A stretch of 64,000 bases of DNA from the NCBI GenBank assembly GCA_028023455.1, contig JAQFVV010000551.1, forward strand, positions 124,001-188,000, read 5' to 3'. Positions 12,383 to 24,706 of this stretch are shown piece by piece. How positions within the stretch are numbered: position 1 is the stretch's first letter; every line of letters begins with the position of its first letter. The translations under genes were made by a program, and so were the position numbers. Source of the stretch: Epiperipatus broadwayi. Taxonomy: Eukaryota > Onychophora > Udeonychophora > Euonychophora > Peripatidae. The notes beneath the pieces are model-generated. The model did not search any database and was not told the origin of the DNA. It saw only the letters and a list, made by a program, of their open reading frames with translations.

Positions 12383-13853
12383 CAGGCACACTATTTTTTT
12401 TTCAAAAAAAAAAAAAAAGCATATACCAAGAAAATATTATTTCTTTGAAAATTATGCATAAAAGTTTTTTCCCAGATTACTCTTAATTGTCAACATCTTT
12501 AAAAATATTGTTAGAAAGTTCTTTTGTTTCTAATTTTTGTTCTCTAACTTTAAGAAACTTTCTCAAATTTATTTCCATTGTTTAATTGCTTTAATTTTAT
12601 TCAGAATTATCTATTCTTAATCATTACAGTTAATGTTAAATATTTTTTATAGGCAATAAATAGAAATAGACTTTCACTGCAAAATTAATAATTGAGATAT
12701 GTCGTTCTCAATATATAATACATTCTACTCACATAAATTTGTGCTTTTTTCCTTATAGATGAATCAGCATATGCATAAAATCATAGCTTAGTAATCTTTC
12801 ACTGAGTTAGTTAGCACTGAAATCTCTCAGTAAGCTGGCCTATTATAATCATGTCCATGATAAAGTACAATACTGACTTATTGACATTTTCAGAAAAGGT
12901 ATATATTAGGTAAATGTTGGTATTCAGTCAGTCCCATTCAGTCTCTATAGTTTGATCAATTTCAGACAAACAAGCAGGCTAGCATATGTATATGAGCTAC
13001 TGACCACAGAAAATCTAGTCCTTAGTACCATGTGAATTCAAACTCATCATGAAACTAGCAGTAGCTGGCTTGCACTCTATATCTGACTTTTTTTATAACT
13101 TAATGATGTTTTTTTTTTCAAACTTATCATTTAGACTATATGGATGAATTTAGAAACACAATAAAGTTATTTTTTATCTTGATCAAAAAAAAAAAGAAGA
13201 TAATAACTCTTTTCAATTCATATTAATCAAAACCAATTTTTATCTAAAAGTTTTCTTAATCCTCCAAACAAGATCAAATTGTAAAATTTAAATTCAAAAT
13301 ATATTATAATAATTTTCATTTATCAAAAGTATTTTTAATTAAACAAAAATTTCTCACTTAATCTAATTAAAAGTAGATAGGGGAAATTTATAATTACCGT
13401 TATTATCTGTTATAACATGAAATAAGGGTCTATTAATTAATTTTTTTAATTATCAAAATCAGAATTAAATAAGACATTAAAGAGACCTTTTTAAATATTT
13501 GATTTAACATACAATAATTTATAATAATTTTAAATATCAAAATTTTTATTTAAACATAAATATGTTATTCCAGTATATATATTTTAAAAAAGTTGTTTGT
13601 GTTTATTTCTTTCTACTTTTCCTTTCAACTTTATATATATATTCACATACGCTACTATGTTGTTGTATGCCATGAGTCATTACAGTCTCAATATTGAAAA
13701 AAAATTCTCAACTTTATCTCTAAAAGAAAAAAGTTTGTTATTCTTAACATTATTGCCAAAGCTTGGGGTTTGTAAAGAGAAGTTTCATTAGTACTTATTG
13801 CCTTTAATTATTTGAAGTAAATATTATTTACATTTGCTTGATTTTCATATATA
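12383..13853. other. Intron sequence, no gene
   Basis: AT-rich HGSNAT intron DNA. I see no exon, promoter or terminal repeats. The plus-strand frame at 13597-13791 has no recognisable motif and no splice support. Confidence 0.55.
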
Positions 13854-14856
13854 CAGAAGGTCCTCAACTGTCATATCGTTATTTCGTTTAGGGCGATAGA
13901 AAAAAACACAGCATGTTACAGAATTTTTTATCAAGAAAAGAAAAAGAAGAGGATACTTACAGATTATCACAGGCACCAAGATTGATTATAGATAATTCTG
14001 GACAATAAAATTCATGTCATATATATATATCACATTAATGCAATAATTATATTTTTTTTAAAAAAAAATTACACTTACTAGCAGATTTTTTTAAAATATA
14101 TAATTCTGTCTAATAATTAATTTATTAATAAAAAATAAATTGACATTTAATTGCTTATGACACTTTTGTCTTTCAATTATTGTTAGGAAAACAAACCCCT
14201 CCCCCCCTTTTTTTTTTCAACATTAAAACATAACCACCTCCTGCCATCTTTTCTCATTTTCCATAAATTTTAATAAAAAGTTGTAAGTATATATAAAAAA
14301 AAATATTTTTAAATTTATAGAAAATGAAAAAAGGTGGAGGAAGGAGGTTATGTTTAAATGTTTTTTTTTTTTTTTTTAAAAAAAAGGAGGGCTGATGGTG
14401 TTTATCTAGAGATAATTGAAAGACAAAAGTGTCATAAGCAATTAAATGTCAATTTATTTATTTTTATTAATAAATTAATTATTAGACAGGATTCTATATT
14501 TTTTTAAACCTGATAGTGTTAATTTTTTAAAAATGTATATATAATTATGGCATTAATGTAATATATATATATATAATGAATTTTATTGTCTGGAATAAAT
14601 TATCTTAATCAACCTTAGTGACTGGACTACTCCATAAGTACCAAGAAGAATACAATTCAATTATCTCTTAATAAATTTATAAGGAAAACAGATGCTAATA
14701 AATTAAGTGTCATTTATATATATGCTAATACATCTCTTTAAAAAATAAATATTTTAAAAATACTTTTTGATTTTTTATATTGCTCTAACTTTCCTACATT
14801 TCAACTTTTATACAACTTTCAGAGTCCAATTAGGTATGAAAGTCAAAGAGCGTCTG
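13854..14856. mobile_element. pogo/Tigger-like DNA element with TA target duplication
   Basis: The left end TA|CAGAAGGTCCTCAACT and the right end AGTCAAAGAGCGTCTG|TA are imperfect inverted repeats flanked by TA. The CAG(N)GGTCCTC(G/A)ACT type end and TA duplication are typical of pogo/Tigger elements in the Tc1/mariner superfamily. No transposase frame is present, so the element is non-autonomous. A second palindrome (13979-14615) occupies its centre. Its right end lies 75 bp upstream of the 61-nt HGSNAT exon at 14932. Confidence 0.65.
13979..14615. repeat. Nested palindrome inside the pogo-like element
   Basis: The left arm starts AAGATTGATTATAGATAATT and includes GACAATAAAATTCAT. The right arm is its reverse complement, ending ATTATCTTAATCAACCTT. 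The arms carry complementary blocks such as GACACTTTTGTCTTTCAATT against AATTGAAAGACAAAAGTGTC and a C-run/G-run pair. The centre is near 14290. It could be an independent foldback insertion or the core of the outer element. Confidence 0.7.
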
Positions 14857-14931
14857 TATATATGTAATATTTTTTTTTTACTATTATCCAACAATTTAAT
14901 TTTCAAATTTATTTATTTATTTTTTTTAAAG

Positions 14932-14992
14932 AAAAACCCAAATTAAGAAGTACATTTCATCTCTGCTTCATAGACAATCTTTCACAATTCAA
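14932..14992 (+). CDS. HGSNAT: HGSNAT exon b: 61-nt exon, cytosolic linker
   Basis: This short exon lies between a polypyrimidine-rich acceptor (TTATTTTTTTTAAAG ending at 14931) and a strong donor GTAAGT at 14993. It enters in phase 2 and leaves in phase 0, exactly bridging exon a (ends phase 2) and exon c (starts phase 0). It encodes about 20 basic residues (KTQIKKYISSLLHRQSFTIQ after the shared Lys codon). This fits the polar cytosolic stretch between the first helix and the VDTFRG signature in human HGSNAT ([20 protein letters not shown]). No other short frame I examined in this intron gave the same phase and splice agreement. It is predicted from phase and position, not from strong sequence identity. 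Confidence 0.65.
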
Positions 14993-15466
14993 GTAAGTTA
15001 CCTTTAGTTTTTTAAATACATTATAATCTAAATCTTTAAAAATCTCTAAAACTATTCTTAACTATTTTTAATTTTTGATTAAATAAAACATTAAAAGTTA
15101 TAAATATTATGATTTAATTATGAGTAGATTTTTTTTATTTTATTACAATTGTTAACAGTTGTATTTTTAACTTTTATGATTATTAACTTTAACTATTGGG
15201 TTACTAATATTTAATTAAAGTTTATTTTGCTTTGATTTTGCCCTATTACCCAAATAGTATTTTTAAAAGAAAAAACTGAGGACATCTTTAGTAAAATCTG
15301 CATAGATTAGCTAGAGTGAGAGAAATAATTTATATTTGGAAATTATCCTTCAAAAATTTAAAAAAAGTTTTAGTATCTATATCCTAGGAAAATTTATTAT
15401 CTAAATTGTGAAATTTATTTTGACTTCAGGAGCATGTTCTTGGCAAGAGCAAATATTCAGAAGTTT

Positions 15467-15576
15467 TTTTTTCATATGTCATAGCGTTGGCCGGAGGCGA
15501 ACCTGCAACAACCGCCTGCAACCAACTGCTTGCTTGCAGGGTGGCTGCGCTAACCTCTTGGCTAACAATGCCTGAC
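15467..15576 (-). mobile_element. tRNA-derived SINE, family 2, with 15-bp target duplication
   Basis: On the minus strand this reads as a tRNA-like unit: AGAGGTTAGCGCAGC (A box), an anticodon-arm-like stretch with CTTGCAAG, and GCAGGTTCGCCTCCGGCC (B box), ending in an A tail (T run at 15467-15472 on the plus strand). It is bracketed by AATATTCAGAAGTTT at 15452-15466 and 15577-15591, a clear target-site duplication. The sequence is closest in appearance to a tRNA-Ala-type head. A second, plus-strand copy lies at 43344-43440. Confidence 0.8.
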
Positions 15577-15691
15577 AATATTCAGAAGTTTGCAACAATA
15601 TTTCTATTTGCTTGCTTGCAAGGCGGCTGCGCTAACCTCTCGGCTAACAATGCCTGACAATATTCAGAAGTTTGCAACGATATTTCTATCT
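15528..15691. repeat. 82-bp tandem duplication spanning SINE and flank
   Basis: Two adjacent 82-bp units (15528-15609 and 15610-15691) each start GCTTGCTTGCA and contain GGCTGCGCTAACCTC, the SINE end and the flanking AATATTCAGAAGTTTGCAAC. The duplication postdates SINE insertion because it includes both SINE and target duplication. Confidence 0.85.
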
Positions 15692-17507
15692 ATTGCAATA
15701 TTAAGTGGTTAAGAATCAGCATTATATAAGGATTTTGTAGATGAAGGAATAGCATAATTTTTCATCTTAGCTTTATATGCTTTCTATAACCTAAAAAGAT
15801 TCTAGGAAGATTAGATTTTACTATAAGAAATAATATTAAAATTTATTTTTAAATCTTATTGAAGATTTCATCTAATAGTGGTTTTGAGATTTTAATTATG
15901 TTAAATCTTCGGGATTTATAAATATAGCACCCTAATAAGATTTAATTTCATTTTGTCACTCATTAAATGCTGTAGTAAATAATCAAATGATTAGTTGCTC
16001 ATTATATCATTTAAATAAAAACAATTTAAACTATATTCTTTCTTTTTTTAAAGAAAATTTTTATTCTATTGCTATATTGAATGTTACAAATATAAAAATG
16101 ACATTAATTATATTCTTATCTCAATCCTACCACAACCATCCATCAACCCAGAAATTAGATCAATCTCCCACATTACAGATACATTAGAAATATAAGCTTT
16201 TCCAAGTAATCCATATACCACGTGTCACAATTTAACTTCATATGCACAATCTTTTTAGAGATATTTATAATTAACTTCATACAATACGTATTTAAATATA
16301 TTTCATACTGGTATTTCATCACACATTACTGAAACATATGATCAAAGATATGTGAAAAAGATGTTTGCCAAGATATTGCTGAACCAGCATTCATAAGTTA
16401 ATCCAAATCACAAACTCTTACACATATCTTCATCATTTGTTCAGTATATATATATAGAGAGAGAAAATTACTACAATTTAATTGACAGGTTTCAAATTTT
16501 CTGATTTACAACTTAAATACAAACTACTTTATGCAAATATATGAATAATTTTTACTAATCATTTATTAGGTTAATCATTATCCATAGCCCAAATGTACAC
16601 TTTAAGTGTCACTTAATGAATAATATATCTATAGTGTCAAAGAGTATACAATGATTTCAAATATGTTATCCGAGTTAATTTTGAAATCTGAATATATATT
16701 AATTTCGACTTACATATTGTTTCCTATTATCTGTTTGACTATTATATAGAAAATATGTCATGATTTTGGTACAAACCGACTGAACCTAGCAAATATATTT
16801 ACATATGTCACCCGTATGTGTCTTTAATCTGTTTTAACGTGACATCTTCCATAACATTTTTAATCTCATCTGACGCTTTGAAAGCTTAAACAAAACTTGC
16901 TTAATTGTAGCACCCCTCCTATCTCTTATATTCCATTCTCAATAAAAGCGATTTATGCAGAGTTTCTTTAGATTCCCTTTGGAATACTTTCACGATAGAA
17001 ATAAAGTTTTTCTTTCTTAAGAAAATCAGGTTCAAGTTTCCATGAAATATTTTATACATTTTTTTTTAATTGGTGTTTTTTTTATTATTATTATTATCAA
17101 TAAAAATATATTTGTAGAAATTTCCTAATATTTAAGCAATAAAATAGTACATAAACGAATAAATAAGTATTTTTTTTTATGGAAAAAGAATGCGAAAAGA
17201 TACATTTTTTTATTACTGGCACAAGGTAGACAGCCAAAAGCATTTGGAGACCACTGTTTGGCTCTTCATGATTTCTTGGGTTCTTTTATGCAAAATATAA
17301 AAAAAGTGCAGTATCTTTGCCCAAGTTTCAAGACTTATTTTTAAATTTATATATATATTCAATAAATATTATTATATAAGCAAAGTTTATATTTTCACCA
17401 ATCAGAAACGTTTATAATTCTAGTTTAAAGGTAAAAATAATATATTGTTTGTATTAATCTAAAATGTGTATATTATTTATGTTATAAAAATGTGATTTTT
17501 ATTTTAG
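15692..17507. other. Intron sequence, no gene
   Basis: AT-rich intron between HGSNAT exons b and c. Nothing else could be supported; the frame at 15987-16187 has no recognisable motif. Confidence 0.6.
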
Positions 17508-17590
17508 GATACTGTACCAGAAACTCAATTAAAAGAAGAACCTCAGTCTTCAACCAAACAAAGATTAAAATCCGTTGATACTTTTAGAGG
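17508..17590 (+). CDS. HGSNAT: HGSNAT exon c: linker and VDTFRG signature
   Basis: This 83-nt exon follows the acceptor TTTTTATTTTAG and ends at AGAGG|GTATTT, phase 0 to phase 2. It encodes an acidic and polar linker (DTVPETQLKEEPQSS) followed by KQRLKSVDTFRG, which matches the RLRSVDTFRG signature that opens the conserved DUF1624/HGSNAT_cat domain in human HGSNAT and its bacterial relatives. This segment leads into the membrane core that binds acetyl-CoA and transfers the acetyl group across the lysosomal membrane to heparan sulfate glucosamine. The donor GTATTT is weaker than the others, but the glycine codon completes correctly with the next exon. Confidence 0.93.
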
Positions 17591-20500
17591 GTATTTATAT
17601 AAGTTATATTTTTTTTCAAACACGCACTCGCATATTAGTGTGATTTAATGCACACGTAAATACTTAGGCATATATATATACTGTATAAATAAACATACTG
17701 TATCAATAATAAAATCCAAAAAAGCAAAAATATATTACAATGCAAAGTCTAAGGTAGTAATTAGCTTTTTAGATAAACTTGTTATATATCTACTAAATAT
17801 GACGTTCTAATTATTTATCGAGCGCACAGGCAGTGTGTAAATTAGTAAGAGAAAGGCTTGGCTATTATATAAACGTTTAAGGTATATGTGGAAAAAGATT
17901 AAAGCCTTTCTCTTTCTAAGTACTAAATATAAATAACAAACCGATAACACTTGACTATTATCAATAATAGACAGTCCATTGTTTGCCATCCTATAACAAC
18001 ATTTTATTATTTTAATTTTAGAGCAATATTATAAACTTTTCTGATCTATTCTTACTTCTTTATGATGCCTATTGCCCTATGCAGTTTATCACAGTGATAA
18101 ACTGTTAAACTCTGGAATGTGGAGTCTTAGAATTAATTTTGGTTCTGGCATCTCCAGCGTTCAAATTTCTTATGAACTCTCTAGCAATAAAGCCATTCCA
18201 ACATAATATGTCTATTGTGTGGTAATTAAAACAATTTGCTTTTAGTTGTATTCTATTTATTAACAATATTTTAATATTAGAATCATATATAAATAAATTA
18301 AATTTGATTTATTATTTAAATTTTAAAAACTGTGTGTGTGCAGTTTGGTTTATCTTATGTTTTGTTTGAACCCTTTGAAATAAAGACTTACTAAAAGAAA
18401 ATAAGGATTTTTGATTAATTATTAGAAGATTTTTGAATTGTTTTTTTTATTATTAAGTGTATTAAATAAAAAGTTTTAGTTTTCGGTCTTGCTTATAATC
18501 TTTAATGCAAATTAAAAATATTGCAAATCTTATATAAGCATAGGATAAGCAAAGCTATTAAAAAATGGCTTCTTAGACAGAACAATTGTTTGTATTGAAT
18601 CTAAAAATTACAAGCTCTGAGCTCATCGAGATTATATATTGAGATACTGAACTGAAGATTTCTAATTCTGATTCTAAATTAAGCACAGATATTTACAAAC
18701 TATTAATTCCAAAAATTTTCAAACGTTTTTAATATTGATTAACATTTTCTTAATAATGGCTTGATTCTTATTACAGAAGCAAGAAAATTAATATTTGTAA
18801 TGGAGTGGCTGACAATGAATCAATTATCAATGCAAAACTTTTATATATATTCTTAAATGCATAAAGCTAAACTATAAATTACAAAAACATAAGTATATCA
18901 TATAAGTTTAAAAATTCTATCAGTCATATCGCTACATATTTATAATTGATCATTGATTATACACACAAAAAATCAATCAATCATTCTGCAGGATATATAT
19001 TTCTGAAATGGCCTTATTCGTAATTTCTTATTAAGGTTGCTTAATCTGTAGTAAAATTTTCTACATGATTAACAAACCATAAATTTCTATCATATTCAAT
19101 AAAAAAGCGTGAAGGATAGATTGATCAATGAAGCATAGATATCTTTTTAAACCCTAGTGGAACATATTTTCTCTGGTTGTATGCATATTTAATATTCTGA
19201 TAAAAAAGCTACAACATTACCAATATCTGCATTCTACTCTGCATCAAAATGCAGTTGTATGCATCATTATCAGGTGACATACCATACAAAAATATTGGGT
19301 ATATGAGTGACATACCACTTGTAAATGCTATCTGAATTCTTTCTGTAGAAATATTACAGCTCATCATCAGGCATAACATAATGCTATTCTAGTCAATACA
19401 TGATTCTGTTTATCTATTAAACTGTAATTAACTAACTCATCATAATAATTATCATGATTCTAAGACTTGCTTTTGTCAATCTACAATAATGATGCTAATG
19501 ATTATTATCTTCATTATCATTATTGTGATGATGAATACAATTATCTAATCAAGCTAACTAGTATATGAATGAAATCTTTTATCTAGTGTCTGTGTCATTT
19601 GACTACCACTTGCTATGAATAATAAAAAATAATCTTAAATAGATAACTACAGAAATATAACCTCTAGATTTTTTCATATGAAATAGTAAAGACAGTTATT
19701 ACCATCATAGTTCAGTATTTGATAATGAAATTTTTAAAAATTTTTGTTTTTGGCTTAACTAATAATAGCCAGATACTTTTGGATTATTATCTTGATCGGC
19801 TTTGTTTCATTAGACTTACAAAAATTAAGTATATTCATCATATTAATAACCAAATATATGTTAATTGTAATTTATCACAAGGACTGATAATCTCTATATA
19901 AACTTACAATTATGCTTTTTAAAATATATTCACTTATCAGTTATTCAATACTCACCAGAACTGGTAATGAAGTTTTTAAATATAGATAAATATCTAACCT
20001 GATTCATTGATTGCCAATTTTTTCATGCATTTAATATATGATTACTTAACTATACTTACTTAACTAATATATTGAAGCTTATACCTCATTTCCATGTTGT
20101 CATACCAGTTTCTTTTGAATGAGACAATTTCCACGCCAAATAGTATGATTAATTTACCTTTTGCCATTAACATCACTTCTTTAATAATGATAGTGCTTTT
20201 TTTTTAAAAAAACTACAAGTTATCGAAAATGTTCTCATATTTTGATGTGCTAAAAAATATTGCTTTCCATTAATAATTTAGAAAAATTTCAAGGTTATAA
20301 TATAATTATATATTTTCAGCTAAGGCTAATGATTTGCAAATAAGAAATATGATTTTCATTTTTCTTTAGCAATTGAATTTTTATAAGTTATCAAATTATA
20401 GAATGATGCAATAATTGAGATATTACTTCTTTAGTGCAAATTCTATCTTTGATGTTTACACACTACACCACATTACTCCAGATGATATAATGTTGATTTG

Positions 20501-21877
20501 TAGAACATCTTTAGTGTAAGCTTCCAGACTAGTTTTTAGTTTATGGCTTTCATCAATGATTTGGTGAATGGAAAAATGCATTAGTTCCAAAACTTCAGGT
20601 GTGCTAGACCAAGATCCAAAGCTCCCCAGTAATGAATGGCATAAGCTATGAACTAATCTAGAGATATTGAGATGCTATCATTGAACAAATTGGCATAAAT
20701 GGAATATGAAAAGAATTTCATGTTTTCTGGCAGTTCATTATAAATCATTGCTATCCAGTTGTACAAAAATATATCTGATTCATTTCCAGTTTCGTTATTC
20801 TACAAATAATATCACCTAGTTAAGTGGCTTTTCTAATTTAATCAATGCATATACATCCCAAGCAGTTATAATATGATGTAATAAAAAGTTTTGGATTATA
20901 ACTTAAGATTCAAACATCACATGACTTAAACAATAATTCTATTTTTTTTCTACTGTTTATTGCAGTGGTAGAGTGGAGAATTCAGAGCTATAAAACCTCA
21001 TGCTAATTCTCAGCAGAGTAACATATATATATAAACTTGCTTAGTCTAATTGAATAGAAATTTTAAATACTCAATTTGCCACTAGGGTACTTAGACATCA
21101 TATGACTTCACAAGGAATTATCTGTACAATTCTGAGTTACTGAGTATTCAATTGTTTATTTTATGCTGGTTGGCATTGTAATACAGTGAACCATCTTCTT
21201 GTTTAAAGATCAACATATCACTTATCTTGCTATCATTTTATTAATATATAATTTGGTTTCAAACAAGAAACTTGTCACAAGTTATTTTCAGCAAAATACT
21301 GCCTTTAAAAACCTAAAACAATAATTCTGTGAGTCAAACAAAAATAAAAACTATTTTAATCATTTAGCATGTTGTAAGTAAAGATTTTAATTATTTTATT
21401 AATAAAGTTATAGATCTTTGCTTTTAAATTTAATTTGCAAATTTTTAAATCTCATATAAAATTTTATTAATTTAATTATTATTTGCAACTTTATTAATTT
21501 CATATTATTTTTATTTTTCATTACCATTAAATGTGTATTTGTGAAAGAGTACTTGGTTAGAGAGCAAGTGGCCTTTGAACCAATAAACACCGAGGAAAAT
21601 TTTTCGTCTGTCATTATGATACTCAAATGTAACTTAATGTTTTAAGAAGCTTACCATATGTATGTAGACAAGGCAATTCTTCAGAAGAAAAAACTAAGGA
21701 AAAACAAAAGATTAAAATAAATTTACATCATATGCAAATCAATTTACGAAACATATATAAGACCACATACATTACATATAATTACTTGATATCTTAAGAT
21801 AAAATAGCAAACTTTTCGCTTTATTGATATTATCAAATTCACACTTTTCTTTATGTTTGCTGTAATATCCTATAAAT
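17591..21877. other. Intron sequence, mostly no recognised feature
   Basis: AT-rich intron. A SINE-like remnant lies at 18082-18235 (listed separately). A weak tRNA-like block (GCAGTGGTAGAGTGGAGAAT near 20964) may be a further SINE trace. No exon is supported. Confidence 0.5.
18082..18235 (+). repeat. SINE-like repeat, family 3, preceded by a perfect hairpin
   Basis: The block with GGTTCTGGCATCTCCAGCGT, then TTCAAATTTCTTATGAACTC and AGCAATAAAGCCATTCCAACA, is similar to a block at 49494-49615 (CGGCTCTGTCATTTCTGGTA, TTCAAACTTTTTATGAATTC, GAGCAATAAG). The GTTCAAAT core resembles a worn B box. The hairpin CAGTTTATCA/TGATAAACTG lies at 18082-18104. Confidence 0.4.
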
Positions 21878-22062
21878 ATAATTTGTCCAAACTTCAAACA
21901 CTTTTTAGCAAAACTCTTTATTTGTACATACACCTACATTTCGACTGACCTGCAGTCTTCTTCAGAGCAAGTCTATTGCAGGTCAGTCGAAACGTAGATG
22001 TATGTGTAAGTACAAATAAAGAATTTTGCTAAAAAGTGTTTGAAGTTTGGACAAATTATATC
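21878..22062. mobile_element. Palindromic repeat with hammerhead-like motif
   Basis: The arms 21878-21958 and about 21972-22062 are reverse complements (ATAATTTGTCCAAACTTCAA against TTGAAGTTTGGACAAATTAT). On the minus strand the left arm reads CTGAAGAAGACTGCAGGTCA followed by GTCGAAAT, in which GACTG can pair with CAGTC. This gives CUGANGA, stem II and GAAA in hammerhead order, with one extra A before the stem. The right arm keeps GGTCAGTCGAAACGTAG. It is non-coding. It may be a terminal piece of a Penelope-like element or a retrozyme-type repeat. Confidence 0.6.
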
Positions 22063-23345
22063 TTTATTGATCATAACTCTCTATTATATTCTATTGTCAG
22101 TGCCTATTCCCAATTAAAATAATCACATTGCATCTTTTTAGAGCATCTTTAAAATAATCTTTATAAATAAATAAGGCAAAACAAAGACAGTTATTTCTTA
22201 TTCGATTTCCTTGTCAATCCAACAAAATGTGCATTTACAATTATAAATTTCATCTCTAGCAAGCTGAATAACAAAATCATATTATTTTTAAGATTTTGTC
22301 GTCATATGCTCAAAATATTTCAGAACATTCTTAAAAGAAATTTTTAATGACTTGATTTTATAGTGATAACGGATCATTTCTCACCCATATAAAATAATTG
22401 AAATAATAATAGCTCTGTATACGGCTAATTTCTTGAAGTATTTGTCATTATGATAAAATACCATATTATTCATAGAATTATATGGCTATATGTACTGTAT
22501 ATTTTTGAAAAGAAAAAAGGATCGAGTCATGATTAGAAACAGAAATAAATGGATTTGTTACCATATTATTATTTATCTTGTTAAATGCAAAAGTAACTCA
22601 CTGTAAGCTCTATTGCATGTAAAATATCCATGCTTTAATTATATCAATGTATCTACTATGATACAGTTTGGTCTCCAGTTAATATGTATCAGTGCGTTTT
22701 ATTAAATTCCAAAGGTGAGCATTATCTTAGTTATATATCAATGACAAGTTATTTTAGAACAATCCTTAAAAAAAAAGTCAATATGTAGCCCAAATATTTT
22801 AAAATTTTATTATATCATTTGTAAGATCGTTTCATTATATATCTGTATAATCAAACAAATTGCAATCCCTATATATAAATATAAATTCGGATTGTCTTTG
22901 ATATATATACCAAAAAAGGATGGGATAAAAATTTTAAGTTGGGAGATCGCTTATGGTAAAATAAATTTTAAATGAGAAATGCTTTTAAATCTGAAATTTG
23001 GTTATTTTCTTGTATTTTTTTTTTTTTGTAAAATAATTAATTATTAGATATCTATTTCTTACAGTGTGATATTTATTGTTTCATATGGCATTGTAATATG
23101 GATATAAATTATTCTCACATTGTGTAATATTGTATACAGTCATAAAATAGGTTAAACCCCAAATATGTATAGATTAACAGTGTTGCATTCAAGTTATAAA
23201 ATCAAATAAATCGCACTCATAATATAAAATTGAACTATCTTTATGAAGGGGCATTTAGATATCAACACGTCTGTCTCAGGTATATTTAATATATATATTG
23301 ATATTGGGATTGTCTAAGTGTTGACTGGTTTTTAATGATATATAT
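22063..23345. other. Intron sequence, no gene
   Basis: AT-rich HGSNAT intron between the palindromic repeat and the LTR element. The block GATATTGGGATTGTCTAAGT near 23300 recurs in reverse near 55498-55535, so it is probably a small dispersed-repeat trace. Confidence 0.5.
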
Positions 23346-24706
23346 TGTAACGTTCTCCACATTTTAGTAGATCCTGGTAGGCCATCTTTTACTCACCGTA
23401 AATTTAGTGAAAGTTAATCAAGCTATGAATACAGAAAATGCAAATATTTCGTTCATATTTCTATAAAACATAGCTTTGTTTTCTGATTAACTGGCCTACC
23501 AATTATTTCAACTTATACTAACAGTGGAATCAGCTTTTTATTTATTTTTATAAGGGTGCCAGGATTCATTTAAGAATCCGCTGAAATCTGTCACATTGCA
23601 TATCATAAATTAAAAGGAAAATGATTTTTTTAAAAAACTGGGTCATCGTTTACCATAGCTAAGGTTTTTATTTTATTGAGATATTATTCCAGGGGCTTAA
23701 TTAATAAATATTGGAAAAGGGTAAATTATACATTCAAGTTCTAATAAACTAAAATAAATAACTAAATTTAATAACTTACAAATGAAATTGATCTTAAAAG
23801 ATAAATATTTTATTATGCAATTAAAATATTTAATAAATATTTTTTTATTATTTAGAAAGGACCATGCCTGCTAATCCTGGAAATCATTTTATATAATCAA
23901 TACAGTCCATTTCTTTCAGTTCTCTCATTAAACAATCCATGGATCAAAATGTCATAAATTAGGGAATGTCTCTATCGGAGTTATATCACAAGTTTATATT
24001 AAGAATTGTTTGCAAACTTAATTTAGTCACTATTGGGATATGAATAGCTTAGCTTACCGGTATGTTTGTATAATTGGTCTCTCCTGCCAGCATCTTCAAT
24101 TATCGGTCTGTGCTATAGCTGGAGCTCGGTCATGATAACCTCTTCATTACGGAGTTCACGAGGCTTCATTCTATTTTTGCGTAATGGCTTCATTCAGCAA
24201 TTGGCATACCTGTGCAGAAGTATATTACTGCCACAGATTATGCTCATGGAAACTTCCAACTCTAAGCCACATAACCAGAAGGTAAAGAAAGACCTAGATC
24301 AAAGTTGTTCTCTTCTTTTTATATCTCGATCCAGTTTTTGAAACTTCTGCACGTTATTATTATCATGATGCTTAGGTTTATAATCTTGTACATTCTTTAT
24401 TAGCTTTAGGTTACAAAGTCCTTTTTTTAATATAATTCTGCCATCTTTAATTACCTTCCAAAAATGTTTTATTGATTGTAATCTTTTACTTTGAAATTCC
24501 TTTCCAATTTTAAGTTTTAATTGAATTACAGATAAATAATTCAAAACAATAAGATTCAACTCTCATTGTATGTTAAAAAAACTACATTACACAAACTAAA
24601 AAAAAAAGTTTAAAATGCATCAATTTAAAAGATCTTCAAATTTTTTTTTAGCTTTTAAATATTTTAAATGCCAATATCTTCGGACCATCTATTTGTAGAT
24701 GGTACA
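23346..24706 (-). repeat. 3' LTR of the antisense retroelement
   Basis: This 1361-bp repeat is uninterrupted. Its plus-strand start TGTAACGTTCTCCACATTTTA and end TAGATGGTACA match the other LTR closely, with scattered differences. A minus-strand frame at 24299-24559 recurs in the other copies, but the match is at DNA level and gives no known protein. Confidence 0.8.
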
